64,000 bases of DNA from Chelonoidis abingdonii (lineage: Eukaryota; Chordata; Testudines; Testudinidae). A model generated the notes under the pieces. That model ran no database searches. It was not told the DNA's origin and saw only the letters and a program-made list of their open reading frames with translations. Where the stretch lies: the NCBI RefSeq assembly GCF_003597395.2, contig NC_133770.1:12297656-12361655 (forward strand), read 5' to 3'. The translations under genes were made by a program, and so were the position numbers. Below are positions 33,025 through 42,537 of this stretch, one piece after another (the stretch's first letter is position 1; each line of letters opens with the position of its first letter).

Positions 33025-33812
33025 TGTCATAAACAGATAGCTAAGGGTTAATGTTTCTTTTACCTGTAAAGGGTTAACCAAGGGAACCAAACACCTGACC
33101 AGAGGACCAGTCAGGAAACCGGATTTTTCAAAGCTCAGGGAGGGAATTTTTGGGNNNNNNNNNNNNNNNNNNNNNNNNNNNNNNNNNNNNNNNNNNNNNN
33201 NNNNNNNNNNNNNNNNNNNNNNNNNNNNNNNNNNNNNNNNNNNNNNNNNNNNNNNNNNNNNNNNNNNNNNNNNNNNNNNNNNNNNNNNNNNNNNNNNNNN
33301 NNNNNNNNNNNNNNNNNNNNNNNNNNNNNNNNNNNNNNNNNNNNNNNNNNNNNNNNNNNNNNNNNNNNNNNNNNNNNNNNNNNNNNNNNNNNNNNNNNNN
33401 NNNNNNNNNNNNNNNNNNNNNNNNNNNNNNNNNNNNNNNNNNNNNNNNNNNNNNNNNNNNNNNNNNNNNNNNNNNNNNNNNNNNNNNNNNNNNNNNNNNN
33501 NNNNNNNNNNNNNNNNNNNNNNNNNNNNNNNNNNNNNNNNNNNNNNNNNNNNNNNNNNNNNNNNNNNNNNNNNNNNNNNNNNNNNNNNNNNNNNNNNNNN
33601 NNNNNNNNNNNNNNNNNNNNNNNNNNNNNNNNNNNNNNNNNNNNNNNNNNNNNNNNNNNNNNNNTTTGGGGAGACCAGAGTGAGGCAGGCACTGGAATTC
33701 CTGTCTGGTGGCAGCGATATCAGATCCAAGCTGATAATTAAGCTTGGAGGGTTCATGCAGGCACCCACATTTTGGACGCTAAGGTTCAGAATTGGGACTT
33801 ATGCTTATGATA
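33025..33812 (+). mobile_element. LTR, family A, with 5-bp target duplication and assembly gap
   Basis: The left end TGTCATAAACAGATAGCTAA and the right part (GGCAGCGATATC, AATTAAGCTTGGAGG, TTTTGGACGCTAAGGTTCAG, ending TATGATA) match the family A LTR at 13602-14585 in opposite orientation. The flanks ACTCC (33020-33024 and 33813-33817) are identical. The expected terminal TGACA is TGATA here. The unknown middle (33155-33664) is probably LTR sequence, because the visible parts plus the gap give a plausible LTR length. It could in principle hide more. Confidence 0.9.
33155..33664. other. assembly gap (510 N)
   Basis: A run of 510 undetermined bases inside the family A LTR. Frames reported across it (for example the 256-codon frame at 32998-33768) are artefacts of the gap. 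Confidence 0.99.
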
Positions 33813-33817
33813 ACTCC

Positions 33818-34446
33818 ATCAACAGGCTCTGAATCACTAGGATCCTGCTCCCATAATTCAGATCAATAAAGAGACCCTTCAGAACGTCGAGCACTTCCTT
33901 TACATCAGCAATTATCTGTCACAGAAAGCTGACATGGATGAGAAAATTCAACACTGCCTTCAGTGAGCCTGTGCTGCTTCAGACTCTTGAAAAATGTGTC
34001 TTTGAAGATCATGTCATCAAAAATCAAACCAAGACACTGTTATCTCTACTGTCTTGTATGGTGCCGAAACCTGGGTCACATACAATAGACACCTCAAGGT
34101 TCTTGAACGGTGCCTCTGCAAGATCTTCAGACTCAAGTGGGATGACTGATGCACCATCAGTGTTTAGTCCCATGCCAACACCTCCAGCACTGAAGCTATG
34201 ATCATCCACCACCAACTCTGTTGGGTTGGTTAGGTTCTTTGAATGCCAGAAAATAGACTCCCAAAGAAGGTCATGTTCTCACAACTGAGCCATGGCCAAC
34301 AGATGAGGGGCAGGCAAAAAAAGTGTTTCAAAGACACCCTCAAAGCCAACATGAAGAAGTGTAATATTGACATAAACTCATGGGAAATCCAAGACTTTGA
34401 CCAACCAAAATGGAAAAGGACCTTGTGGCAAGGATCCCAGTATTGA
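33818..34446 (+). pseudogene. reverse transcriptase C-terminal region, decayed
   Basis: Downstream of the LTR, broken frames still give VEHFLYISNYLSQKADMDEK, VLYGAETWVTYNRHLKVLE, CLCKIFRLKWDD, STEAMIIHHQL and MPENRLPKKVMFSQLSHG. The last leads into an intact 67-codon segment (34243-34446) with RGRQKKCFKDTLKANMKKCNI. These phrases are the thumb and C-terminal region of non-LTR reverse transcriptases. Several in-frame stops and shifts are present. Confidence 0.82.
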
Positions 34447-34490
34447 GAGATCCAACAGAGAAACGGGAGAGGAGGAAAGAACATACCACA

Positions 34491-34780
34491 GTTTGACTCA
34501 ACAATCCAGATTCCCCCCTTCCATTGGGAAATGTCTGTCCCATTTGTGACAAGATCTGTGGATCCTGGCTCAGTCTCATTAGCAACCTGCAGATGAATCA
34601 GTGATAACTGGCTATCATTTTATGGAAGACTATCATCCTTGAACTCTGAGAAATTGCTGACAATTAGCCTTTTGTGGAAATAACTTCCTGCTCAAATACA
34701 TCAATGTGTGTTGTACCTGCCCCCTTTGTTTTTCTTGCAATAAGCTACTTCAAGGATAACTCCTGAAGCATCAGCTTGTA
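34491..34780. other. no gene recognised
   Basis: Short stretch between the reverse transcriptase remnant and the gag-position frame; nothing identified. Confidence 0.35.
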
Positions 34781-35245
34781 CTACAAATTCAGCTGACTAA
34801 GCCTCAGGAATAAACCTTCTATATTTATTCTTTGGGGTCTAGACAATTGCTCTGAGCCATGGGACCACTTCATTTCTCTAAACAAGAACTGTAGCTCCCC
34901 AAGTTCAGCCTCCATCTCTTTATCCCTCTTTTCTTGATAATTCCAAAATTGCTGGAAGAGGATGCTCAAGTCAGGAAATGATTCCTTGAGTCTGAGGGAA
35001 GCTGTTCTCCTGCCTAAACTAATTTGAAATGCAGAGCAGGAGTAGACAGTCTCTCTTTCTTCGCCTGAGATTTCTTCTACACTCACCCTTTCTCCTGCCC
35101 TCTCTCTCCCCTGTGGATTGGATGCAGTTTCTCTAGACTGAGATCCTGTATCCCCGCAATCTCCTGAACCCTCAGTAACCTCTGACTTCTGGTCTCCATC
35201 TCCTTTCTTGTCTCCCCACTCAGGGATATCCCAATCTGACACCAA
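34781..35245 (-). pseudogene. gag-position open frame of a Gypsy-like element
   Basis: A ~154-codon frame runs on the minus strand directly from the primer-binding site at 35228-35244. It is acidic and hydrophilic, with a stretch LSILFQQFWNYQEKRDKEME that suggests a helical, coiled-coil-prone region, followed by charged residues. No ATG lies at its upstream edge. Position just inside the 5' LTR points to gag, but I cannot confirm a capsid fold and no zinc knuckle is visible before the stop. Protease, RT and integrase are absent, since the downstream region is occupied by an unrelated LINE fragment. Confidence 0.5.
35228..35244 (-). promoter_or_regulatory. primer-binding site, tRNA-Leu-like
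   Basis: On the minus strand TGGTGTCAGATTGGGAT starts with the obligatory TGG and closely matches the complement of a tRNA-Leu 3' end (TGGTGTCAGGAGTGGGAT), apart from one missing and about two changed bases. It lies 2 bp inside the LTR end TGACA, the correct position for a minus-strand primer site. Confidence 0.75.
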
Positions 35246-35246
35246 A

Positions 35247-35508
35247 TGTCATCCCTGCCCACCAGGCAATAACCTGGGGACAGGAATCCTACAGGAGCAC
35301 ATTAATTAATAAACATGAAATTACTCATCTCAATTATCAATGTAAAATAGAATTGTTCATTGCTTTTTTTAAATCATCTTGGGCCTCAGAGGCAGACACA
35401 GTCTAACAAGGAATTAGCTTGGCAGATACATTATATGTCTAATTTCATTTCTGAAAGTTAATACTTTGTTACCCAAGTCTAGATCTTTTTAATGAGCAGT
35501 CTAATATA
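35247..35508 (-). mobile_element. 5' LTR, family D, Gypsy-like element
   Basis: This 262-bp segment shares ordered blocks with 31395-31685. On the minus strand it ends GGGCAGGGATGACA right before the primer site and begins TATATTAGACTGCTC, a mutated form of the TGTATTAGCCTGCTC start of the other copy. A short LTR with a tRNA-Leu primer site suits Ty3/Gypsy elements. The matching 3' LTR and target duplication were not found. Confidence 0.7.
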
Positions 35509-36687
35509 GTTAGGTTTTTATCAAGCCAATAAAATAACAATTTCATAATACCTTAATGGACTATTTATGACATGTCCTTTGGTTTCATATAGTAAATAAA
35601 GCATAGGTAAATAATAGCTTAATCAATGGCGTTCCATGGAGTGTACCTTATCTACCAGCATAGTTTGTAACTACTTATCATTCAACAGCCTTCTGTTTTA
35701 ATGTGGGTTTCTGCAGAAAGTTGTGATGCATGCGGGGCTCTCTTTGCTAGGGGAAAGCTCTTTACTAGCCCCTGGCCTGGTAGGGAGTATGATGTGACAC
35801 TGCCAGGCAAATGTCTGTCAGCTGAGAAGTGGAGCAGACCACCTGTTGGTTTCTCACTGAGAATAAATATGCGCGACCTCATTACAGAAACACTGATTTA
35901 TAAATGCCTCCAGAAGCATAAGATGGTAGGGCCGGGAGTCTAAGTGTCTGCACCTATTTAGAAACGAAGTCCCCATTCACTGCTAGTCCCTTTGTGGATC
36001 TAAGAGGTCTCCAGTTATTTTTCAGTTTGGCCTCTCCATCCACCCTGGATGATGTAGCTGTATATGAAGAAAAACAGCATCACGTATGTGTCTAAGTAAA
36101 GTATAGGGCCGTGAGGAACTAAGCAGTTTGTGGGATTCATGCAAATATTTCTTTGATTTTGATCTGAGGGAGTTCATGCTCTTGAATATGGCTTTGAGTT
36201 TCAGCCCCAAACAAGCCCAACATCTCAAAATAATATTCAGTCTAAACAGGGGAGTTTCAAGTATATTTGCAACTGAAATGATGTGATGCAGTAAAGTTCA
36301 AATGACTTTAGTACAAATGCACATATTGGCTCAGGCTTGCTAGAAAATACCCATGCATGTTAGCAGAGCTTCTGGTGAGCCTGCTCGGAGCTTTGAGTTT
36401 GTGACAGACCCTGAAACCAAGCGGATGCTGCAGAGTGTTTGGGTTTTATTGCAAGTATTTTACACTGCTCCAAGAAAATGCTGTCCATGCGGACATGTAT
36501 ACCTCAGTTATTCACACTCACCTCTGGCATCACTAACACTTGCAAAGGAGCACAACTGCTTTGTTCTCAATGCTGTGCACTATGCAAGGACTTGCAGGAT
36601 CAATGCCTGGACTTGCAAAGAAAATAAAGCAAGTGATGCTGTTGATAAAGGAGATGCCGCAAGATGCACTTTGCTTCTATTTGGAAG
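35509..36687. other. no gene recognised
   Basis: Plus-strand frames of 80 and 121 codons (35701-35943, 36353-36718) show no known domain. The second is Cys-rich but runs into the LTR at 36688, so it is unlikely to be genuine. Confidence 0.4.
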
Positions 36688-37377
36688 TGTAGCGGGTGGT
36701 CACCCTGCTCCTGCCTGAAGGGGATAAAGCAGCCCTGGAGAGGGCTGCAGCAGAGACAGGTAGGCTGATTAGAAAAGCGGCCACAGCTGCGGTCAGCTTA
36801 ATCCAAGCCCAGCTGGCCCTTATAAGAGGGCTGGGACCAGAAGCTGAGAACACAGAGAGTCTCTCTCTAGCTATTGAGAGAGACGGGCCTGGCTGCTAGG
36901 GAGCTGAACAGAGTACCTAGAGTGGAGCAGGGCTGGGGAAAGGCCAGAGGAGCTGGGGAGCTCCAGCCTGGAAAACCTCCAGCCTGCAGGCCTTGCTAAA
37001 GGCCAGGAAAGGTACTGGGGTTGCAGCGGGGCAGCCCAAGGGTAGGCAGAGGCAGCAGGACCAAGCCCTCCTTGCCGATGATGAGTGGCAATTATACGGC
37101 AGTCTGCCCGAGGAGTAGGAGGCTAGATGGGGACCAACAGTAGCCAAAGACTGAGGCGAGATGGGGATGGGGATTCCCCGGGGAGGGAAGACCCAGCAAG
37201 ACTGCGGGGTACTGCAGGGGGAAGAACCCAGAGCGAAGGAGCACCAGGGTCCGGAAGGGACACTGGTGCCAGCGGCAAGCAAGACACCAGCCTGCAGGGG
37301 GCGCTCCTGAGTGAACAGAGCTAATTGGCAGGATAACCAGCAGGAGGCTCCGCCAGGTGAGTCATCCCACCATTAAA
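36688..37377 (+). mobile_element. solo LTR, family C, with 5-bp target duplication
   Basis: The unit begins TGTAGCGGGTGGTCACCC and ends CCACCATTAAA, flanked by identical GGAAG (36683-36687 and 37378-37382). A TATA-like CCTTATAAGAGGGCTGG lies at 36820-36836. The right end should be CA and is AA here, apparently a point change. The purine-rich 3' half (GGAAGAACCCAGAGCG, GGGCGCTCCTGAG) is typical of turtle retroviral LTRs. No internal region is present. Frames on both strands (up to 121 codons) are incidental. Confidence 0.92.
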
Positions 37378-37382
37378 GGAAG

Positions 37383-38539
37383 GCATCAATTAGCTTATTC
37401 ACATATAGTCTGCTTTGGCTGCCGGTAACCTGTAATCAGTGTATGAGATCTTTGGCACAGGGATTGTCAATTAGTATATAGTTGTAGAGCACCTAGCAGA
37501 ATGAGACCCAGCACTGGATGAGGCATGCAGGCACTACAGACATATACTTCATCTTGGTGGGAGGGTATTCTTCTTTCCAGCCTATGCTGTGACAAATCAA
37601 GCAGACCTTGTATACATCTTATTGGGAAATATGTGAGCTGAGAAGGATTATGCTACTGTTACATCCTCCTAATTGTCAAATCTGGGTTCCAGAACTGATG
37701 CCTGTTGGATTGGGAAATCTGATCTATTGAGACAAGTTTCTATACATTTATATCATCAGAGCTGATGAGAAAAAACAGTCGATAGAGTTCCCACGTGCCT
37801 TTCTTTGTGTAAACTTCAGCTAGAGTAACTTAATTTAGCAGCACTGTGCATCATGTGATCTCATGGCATGGAGCTCCTTATTCCTGGCATGTGTCCTTGT
37901 CTTAGCAGAGAAATGAAGTGTGAGAAAGCACAGGGCGGGGATGTAAATCCTGAAAAATAAAATATCAGTGACTGTGTGGATGTGATCGGCAGATGGAATC
38001 AGATTCTTTTCAAAACCATTAAGCTTCATTTTAATAAGAATAAATCTAAAAAGGAGGACAGAGAAGAATCCATATACAATCAAGAGACTGAAAAATGCAA
38101 TAGACACCCACTCCTCCCAGATATAAATCAGAGCAGAAGCATATAAATATTACGCTTCCCCATTTGGTGCTGGCTGCACAGATTGTGATGGAAAGATGCA
38201 GAAACTAAACATAAGCAGAATCTAGGGGTTTAGGTCAGAAACCTCTCAGGAAGCGCGGAAGGAGGTATGAGGTGGGATCTAGAATCCTAAAAGCTCTCAC
38301 TCTTAGCGGGGGATCGAACAGAAGGTCATTAATGTTGTAGTAGCAGAGAGAGAACAGACTCAAGGAGTAGGATTTTCAAAAGTGCTCAGATTTGGCCCAA
38401 ATTTTCTCCCACTGAAGTTACCCCATTTGCTTCTGTACAGAGCTTGAGAACTGTCTCCTTCCATCACTTTAGTGAGTCTTCCATACAACACATCCTGGTC
38501 TTGTCAAGGAACAGGGAAACCAAATATCCCATCTTTTCA
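37383..38539. repeat. no gene; one L2-like fragment
   Basis: TTGTAGAGCACCTAGCAGAATGAGACCC ... GGCATGCAGGCACTACAG (37481-37540) resembles an L2-like 3' end. CAAAAGTGCTCAGATTTGG near 38380 is of old repeat type. Nothing coding was recognised. Confidence 0.45.
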
Positions 38540-38680
38540 TGTGCTGCAATATATATACCTGCCTACTGAATTTTTCACTCTATGCATCCGATGAAGAGGG
38601 TTGTAGCCCACGAAAGCTTATGCCCAAATAAATTCATTAGTCTCTAAGGTGCCACAAGGACTCCTTGTTGTTTTTGCAAA
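38540..38680 (+). mobile_element. Penelope-like element 3' end
   Basis: TATATATACCTGCCTACTG, CACTCTATGCATCCGATGAAG, CACGAAAGCTTATGCCC, AAATAAATTCATTAGTC and TCTAAGGTGCCACAAGGACTCC reproduce the 3' end of the Penelope copies 0.3-2 kb further right. Only the tail was inserted. A hammerhead-like core lies at 38588-38615. Confidence 0.85.
38588..38615 (+). ncRNA. hammerhead-like core, decayed
   Basis: CCGAUGA (one change from CUGAUGA), a stem GAGGG/CCCAC with one mismatch, then GAAA and GCUUAUGC, which can form a short stem III with a UUAU loop. The bases after it are CC rather than UC. Confidence 0.4.
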
Positions 38681-38977
38681 AATTCTATGAATTTAAGTCC
38701 ACAAATGTTATCAGGCTCTTTTCTTTGTCAAAAATGCATCCTTTTTGTTTAAATCTGAGTTGGAGGGATTGTAAATGATGTGGAGCAAAAGGTTGGGAGT
38801 TTAAGATCATACAAGTCAACTAAACATTTGGAAATTTATCCTGATTCTGCAAAAAAGTGGCTGGAAATCTCATTAGGAACAAATTTCAGAGTGGTAGCCA
38901 TGTTAGTCTATATTAGCAAAAAGAATAAGAAGTACTTGTGGCACCTTAGAGACTAACACATTTATTTGGGCATAAGC

Positions 38978-39005
38978 TTACGTGGGCTAAAACCCACTTC
39001 ATCAG
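38978..39005 (-). ncRNA. hammerhead-like core
   Basis: On the minus strand CUGAUGA, hairpin GUGGG/CCCAC around UUUUAG, then GUAA in place of GAAA, then GCUUAUGC. The box and stem II are intact, but the GAAA box carries a substitution expected to abolish cleavage. Confidence 0.45.
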
Positions 39006-39226
39006 ATGCATGCATGGAAAATACAGTAGGAAGACCTACATACAGAGAGAACATGAAAAAATGGGTGTTGCCATACCAGCTGTAATGAGACTAATCAATT
39101 AACATGGGCTATTATCAGCAGGAGAAAAAAAAACTTTTGTAGTGATAATCAGGATGGCCCATTTCCAACAGTTGACAAGAAGATGTGAGTAATGGTAGGG
39201 GCAAAATGAGCATGGGAAAATAATTT

Positions 39227-39755
39227 TTACTTTGTGTAATGTCCCACCCACTCCCAGTCTTTATTCAAGCCTAATTTAATGATGTCCAATTTGCAAATTA
39301 ATTCCAGGTTTGCAGTTTCTTGTTGGAGTCTGACTGAAGTTTTTGTTGTTGAAGAATTGCAACTTTTAGGTCTGTAATTGAATGACCAGGGAGGTTGAAG
39401 TTCTCCAGCTGGTTTTTGAATGTTATAATTCTTGACGTCTGATTTGTGTCCATTTATTCTTGTGTAGAGACTGTCCAGTTTGGCCAATGTACGTGGCAGA
39501 GGGTCATTGCTGGCACATGATGGTATATATCATATTGGTAGACGTGCAGGTGAACAAGACTCTGATAGTGTGGCTGTTGTGATTAGGTCCTATGATGGTG
39601 TCACTTGAATAGATATGTGCACAGAGTTGGCAATGGGCTTTGTTGCAAGAACAGGTTCCTGGGTTAATGTTTTTGTTGTGTGCTGTGTGGTTGCTGGTGA
39701 GTATTTGCTTCAGCTTTGGGGACTGTCTGTAAGTGAGGACTGGTCTGTCTCCCAA
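39227..39755 (-). pseudogene. Penelope GIY-YIG endonuclease region
   Basis: The frame 39504-39755 gives LTYRQSPKLKQILTSN, a Cys-rich CSCNKAHCQLCAHIYSS linker and NMIYTIMCQQ. After one stop, TYIGQTGQSLHTRINGHKSD follows (YIG at 39483-39491), continuing in 39227-39487 to HYTK. The MIYTI ... TYIG pair is the GIY-YIG motif and RINGH carries the conserved Arg of that nuclease family. The Cys-rich linker between RT and nuclease is typical of Penelope proteins. The in-frame stop lies where a Cys is expected. Confidence 0.9.
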
Positions 39756-39809
39756 GATCTGTAAGAGTGAGGGATCGTCCTTCAGGATAGGTTGTAGATC
39801 CTTGATGAT

Positions 39810-40349
39810 TCACTGGAGAGGTTTTAGTTGGGGGCTGAAGGTGACAGTTAGTGGCGTTCTGTTACTTTCTTTGTTGAGCCTGTCCTGTAGTAGGTGACCT
39901 CTGGGTACTCTTCTGGGTCTGCCAATCTGTTTCTTCACTTCAGCAGATGGGTACTGTAGTTTTAAGAATACTTGATAGAGATCTTGTAGGTGTTTGTCTC
40001 TGTCTGAGGGATTGGAGCAAATGCAATTGTATCTTAGAGCTTGGCTGTAGATAATGGATCGTGTGATGTGGTCTGGATGAAAGCTGGAGGCATGTAGGTA
40101 AGTATAACGGTCAGTAGGTTTCCAGTATAGAGTGATGTTTATGTGACCATTGCTTATTAGCACTGTGGTGACCAGGAAGTGGATCTTTTGTGTAGACTGG
40201 TCCAGGCTGAGGTTGATGGTGGGATGGAAATTGTTGAAATCCTGATGGAATTCCTCAAGGGCTTATTTTCCAGGCGTCCATATGAAGATGTCATCAATAT
40301 AGCACAAGTAGAGTAGGGGCATTAGGGGACAAGAGCTGAGTCTGTATGC
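39810..40349 (-). pseudogene. Penelope reverse transcriptase, motif C to thumb
   Basis: Starting at the truncation point the minus strand encodes LLYLCYIDDIFIWTPG. The YIDD (40290-40301) is the polymerase motif C with both metal-binding Asp residues intact. After one stop the frame 40163-39810 reads INITLYWKPTDRYTYLHASS, FHPDHITRSIIYSQALRYN and LQDRLNKESN. The FHPxHxxRSIxYSQALR block is a signature of Penelope-like RTs. Motifs A and B are missing because of 5' truncation. Confidence 0.92.
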
Positions 40350-40907
40350 AAAAGAATAAATGGACACAAATCAGACGTCAAGAATTATAACATTCAAAAA
40401 CCATTTGGAGAACTTCAACCTCCCTGGTCACTCAATTACAGACCTAAAAGTTGCAATTCTTCAACAACAACAAAAACTTAAAAAAAAAAAAAGATTCCAA
40501 CAAGAAACTGCAGACCTGGAATTAGTTTGCAAACTGAACACCATTAAATTAGGCTTGAATGAAGACTGGGAGTGGATGGGTCATTACACAAAGTAAAAAT
40601 TATTTCCCCATGCTAATTTTCCCTCTACCATTACTCACACCTTCTTGTCAACTGTTGGAAATGGGCCATCCTGATTATCACTACAAAAGTTTTTTTCCTC
40701 CTTCTAATAATAGCCTACCTTAATTGATTAGTCTCATTAGACTTGATATGGCAACACCCATTTTTTTCACATTCTCTGTGTATATATGTCTTCCTACTGT
40801 ATTTTCCACTCTATGCATCTGATGAAGCGGATTTTAGCCATGAAAGCTTATGCCCAAATAAATGTGTTTAGTGTCTAAGGTGCCACAAATACTTCTCATT
40901 TTTTTAA
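40350..40907 (+). mobile_element. Penelope-like retroelement 3' fragment, head to head with neighbour
   Basis: The plus strand starts inside the GIY-YIG region (AATGGACACAAATCAGACGTC, encoding NGHKSDV) and continues through the C-terminus (78-codon segment 40360-40596 ending GHYTK), the 3' untranslated region, a hammerhead-like motif and the tail GTGTCTAAGGTGCCAC. It is closely similar to the minus-strand copy on its left. The two meet 5' end to 5' end at 40349/40350 and form a large inverted repeat with a ~750-bp spacer. An A-rich insertion AAAAAAAAAAAAAG at 40480-40494 disrupts the frame. Confidence 0.92.
40819..40845 (+). ncRNA. hammerhead-like core, decayed stem II
   Basis: CUGAUGA and GAAA are intact, but the stem II arms (GCGGA and GCCAU) no longer pair well compared with the GUGGG/CCCAC of its sister copy at 38978-39005. 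Confidence 0.35.
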
Positions 40908-42270
40908 TCTATAATGAAGCCATACAGTAGTTGGTAATATTCTCAGAGTAATTTCAGAAATTCTTGCTGCTTGTATGTAGGTCACCAGTATAAAATTGCC
41001 CCTTCCATTAAGATAAACCTCTGGATAGATTTTTGCCTCTTCTTTTTACCCATGTGCACTACTGTCATTTCAATGATCATTGATTTTTGTTTTTGTTTTT
41101 TTTTAAGAAAACAGAGAAATTAGTTCTAGGAATGTGTGGCCAGACAGGAACTTTATGGGGCACTTGCAAGTAGTTTAGCTTGAAAATGAAGTTTTTAAAC
41201 AAGGTTCTTCCAAACCCAATATGAAAAACAATATTTTATGACCTTTTGGAAAAAAAATCAGTGCATTTTTATTTTAAATTTAAAAATTGCCCTACAATAC
41301 TGGGAACCCAAACACAATAGTATATTCCAAGAAGAACAGGTCACATGGGTTGTATTGTTCAAACTGAGTTCAATACAAAAAGTGAAACAACACAGAAAAG
41401 GTGAAAAGCAAATTAGATTGTTTTAAAATTAGTTTTAATCATTTAAAGGTATTACTAGTGTCACAGGTAAATGAATGTATTAACTTTTTAATTGAACAGC
41501 ATCCGTTTGATCAAGCTGTAGGGATGTGGAGATGATCAAAATGAAAGAAAGAATATATAGTCAGTTAGTGAAACGGTGCTAATTCTGTATTGAAGTAGTT
41601 TGCCTAAAACTGTGATGAATTGTTGCTCAGATTTAGTTTTTTGTGTGATCTCATTCATTCAATATCTCCCTCAACATCTTGTATAGTGGCTTTTAACTCC
41701 CTTCTTCAGCATTTGGATGCTCCTTTGCATTCCTGTATTCAGCAGCCTTTTCATTGCCCTGCCCTTAGATTGTCTTTTCCCTTAGCGTGCACCAGCTACA
41801 AGGCAGATAGATCCCCTTAACTGTGCTGGTGGATTTGAAATAATGGTTAAGTTTAATGTAAAACAAAAAAAATCTGGCCCATCCTGACACCCCCCTTAAA
41901 GAGAAGCCTGCCTGGTGGAGTGGTGGCTTGACTCATACTCTAGGTCCCAGACCTTCTGTGGATTTTGGAGGCCTCTGGGAGCATTGTTACTCAGAGAGGC
42001 GCTGGCATAAAATGACAAAATAACAAAGGGACATCAAAGGCAACCTGAGAAAACACAAGCACCAGTGAGGGCTGGAACTGTACAATAAACCCTAGATAGG
42101 TGCATCATTGGGAACAAATGTAAAGCTGAAATGTCAGCCTGTCGTTGGAATTGCTTTTAGTCATGCACTGGCTTTGATCTTGTCAGTTCTATTAAACTCA
42201 GGGTCATACAGCAGGGTCATTCCTGGGTTAGTATTATGTCTTTTCCTTTGGTTTCCCCCGCTGAGACACT
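40908..42270. other. no gene recognised
   Basis: AT-rich on the left (A/T runs at 41092-41105). Frames of 60-66 codons lack any known domain. No repeat was identified. Confidence 0.4.
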
Positions 42271-42274
42271 GTAA

Positions 42275-42375
42275 TGCTGAAAACGCCTAGTTGTTGGCCA
42301 GGATCAAACTGGGGACCTTAACGCATGAGACTCTACTGTATGAGGTAAAAGCTGCAACTCTCTTAGCTGAGGCTG
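42275..42375 (-). repeat. possible tRNA-derived SINE fragment
   Basis: On the minus strand CAGCTAAGAGAGTTGCAGC could be an A-box region and AAGGTCCCCAGTTTGATCCTGGCC a B-box region (GTTTGATCC). The spacing of about 55 bases is longer than canonical, so this is weak. Confidence 0.3.
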
Positions 42376-42380
42376 TAGCA

Positions 42381-42452
42381 GACTCATTAATCTCTAACTA
42401 CCACTAGAGGGGGACAGACTCTTTAATCTCTAACTACCACTAGAGGTGGACA
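42381..42452 (+). repeat. 36-bp tandem duplication
   Basis: Two adjacent 36-bp units (42381-42416 and 42417-42452) of the form GACTC.TTAATCTCTAACTACCACTAGAGG.GGACA differ at two positions. This is a local duplication, recent relative to the surrounding decay. Confidence 0.95.
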
Positions 42453-42537
42453 GAGTACCACACCAAACGAGCCTGGATTACAACAGTATATGCTGTTGTT
42501 CCAGCAGGGAGCTGAGAGTAATGATCTATCATTAGAG

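Larger units (their letters stand above)
32745..34490 (+). mobile_element. non-LTR retrotransposon fragment split by an LTR
   Basis: Two coding-derived blocks, 32745-33024 and 33813-34490, belong to one reverse transcriptase reading in the same direction and are separated by the family A LTR. The duplicated target ACTCC flanks the LTR, so removing the LTR and one duplication restores continuity. The clade (RTE, Jockey or R4/Dong-like) could not be assigned by eye. Many stops and frameshifts show it is long dead. Confidence 0.8.
38882..40349 (-). mobile_element. Penelope-like retroelement, 5'-truncated
   Basis: On the minus strand the order is reverse transcriptase motif C and thumb, linker, GIY-YIG endonuclease, AT-rich 3' untranslated region, hammerhead-like motif, and the tail AAGGTGCCACAAGTACTTC. 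Truncation at 40349 removes the N-terminal half of the RT. It meets a second copy in the opposite direction exactly there. Stops and frameshifts make it inactive. Confidence 0.93.

Noticed and set aside
32998..33768. 256-codon minus-strand frame
   Set aside because: Most of it is the run of N; it exists only because a gap contains no stop codons.
31395..35508. The two family D LTR copies as 5' and 3' LTRs of one 4-kb element
   Set aside because: The left copy has no purine-rich tract next to it, seems to have its own flanking duplication (GGTCA/TGTCA), and the sequence between holds an unrelated LINE fragment; two separate insertions fit better.
36353..36718. Cys-rich 121-codon plus frame as a small secreted protein
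   Set aside because: It crosses the boundary of the family C LTR at 36688 and shows no signal peptide or ordered cysteine pattern.
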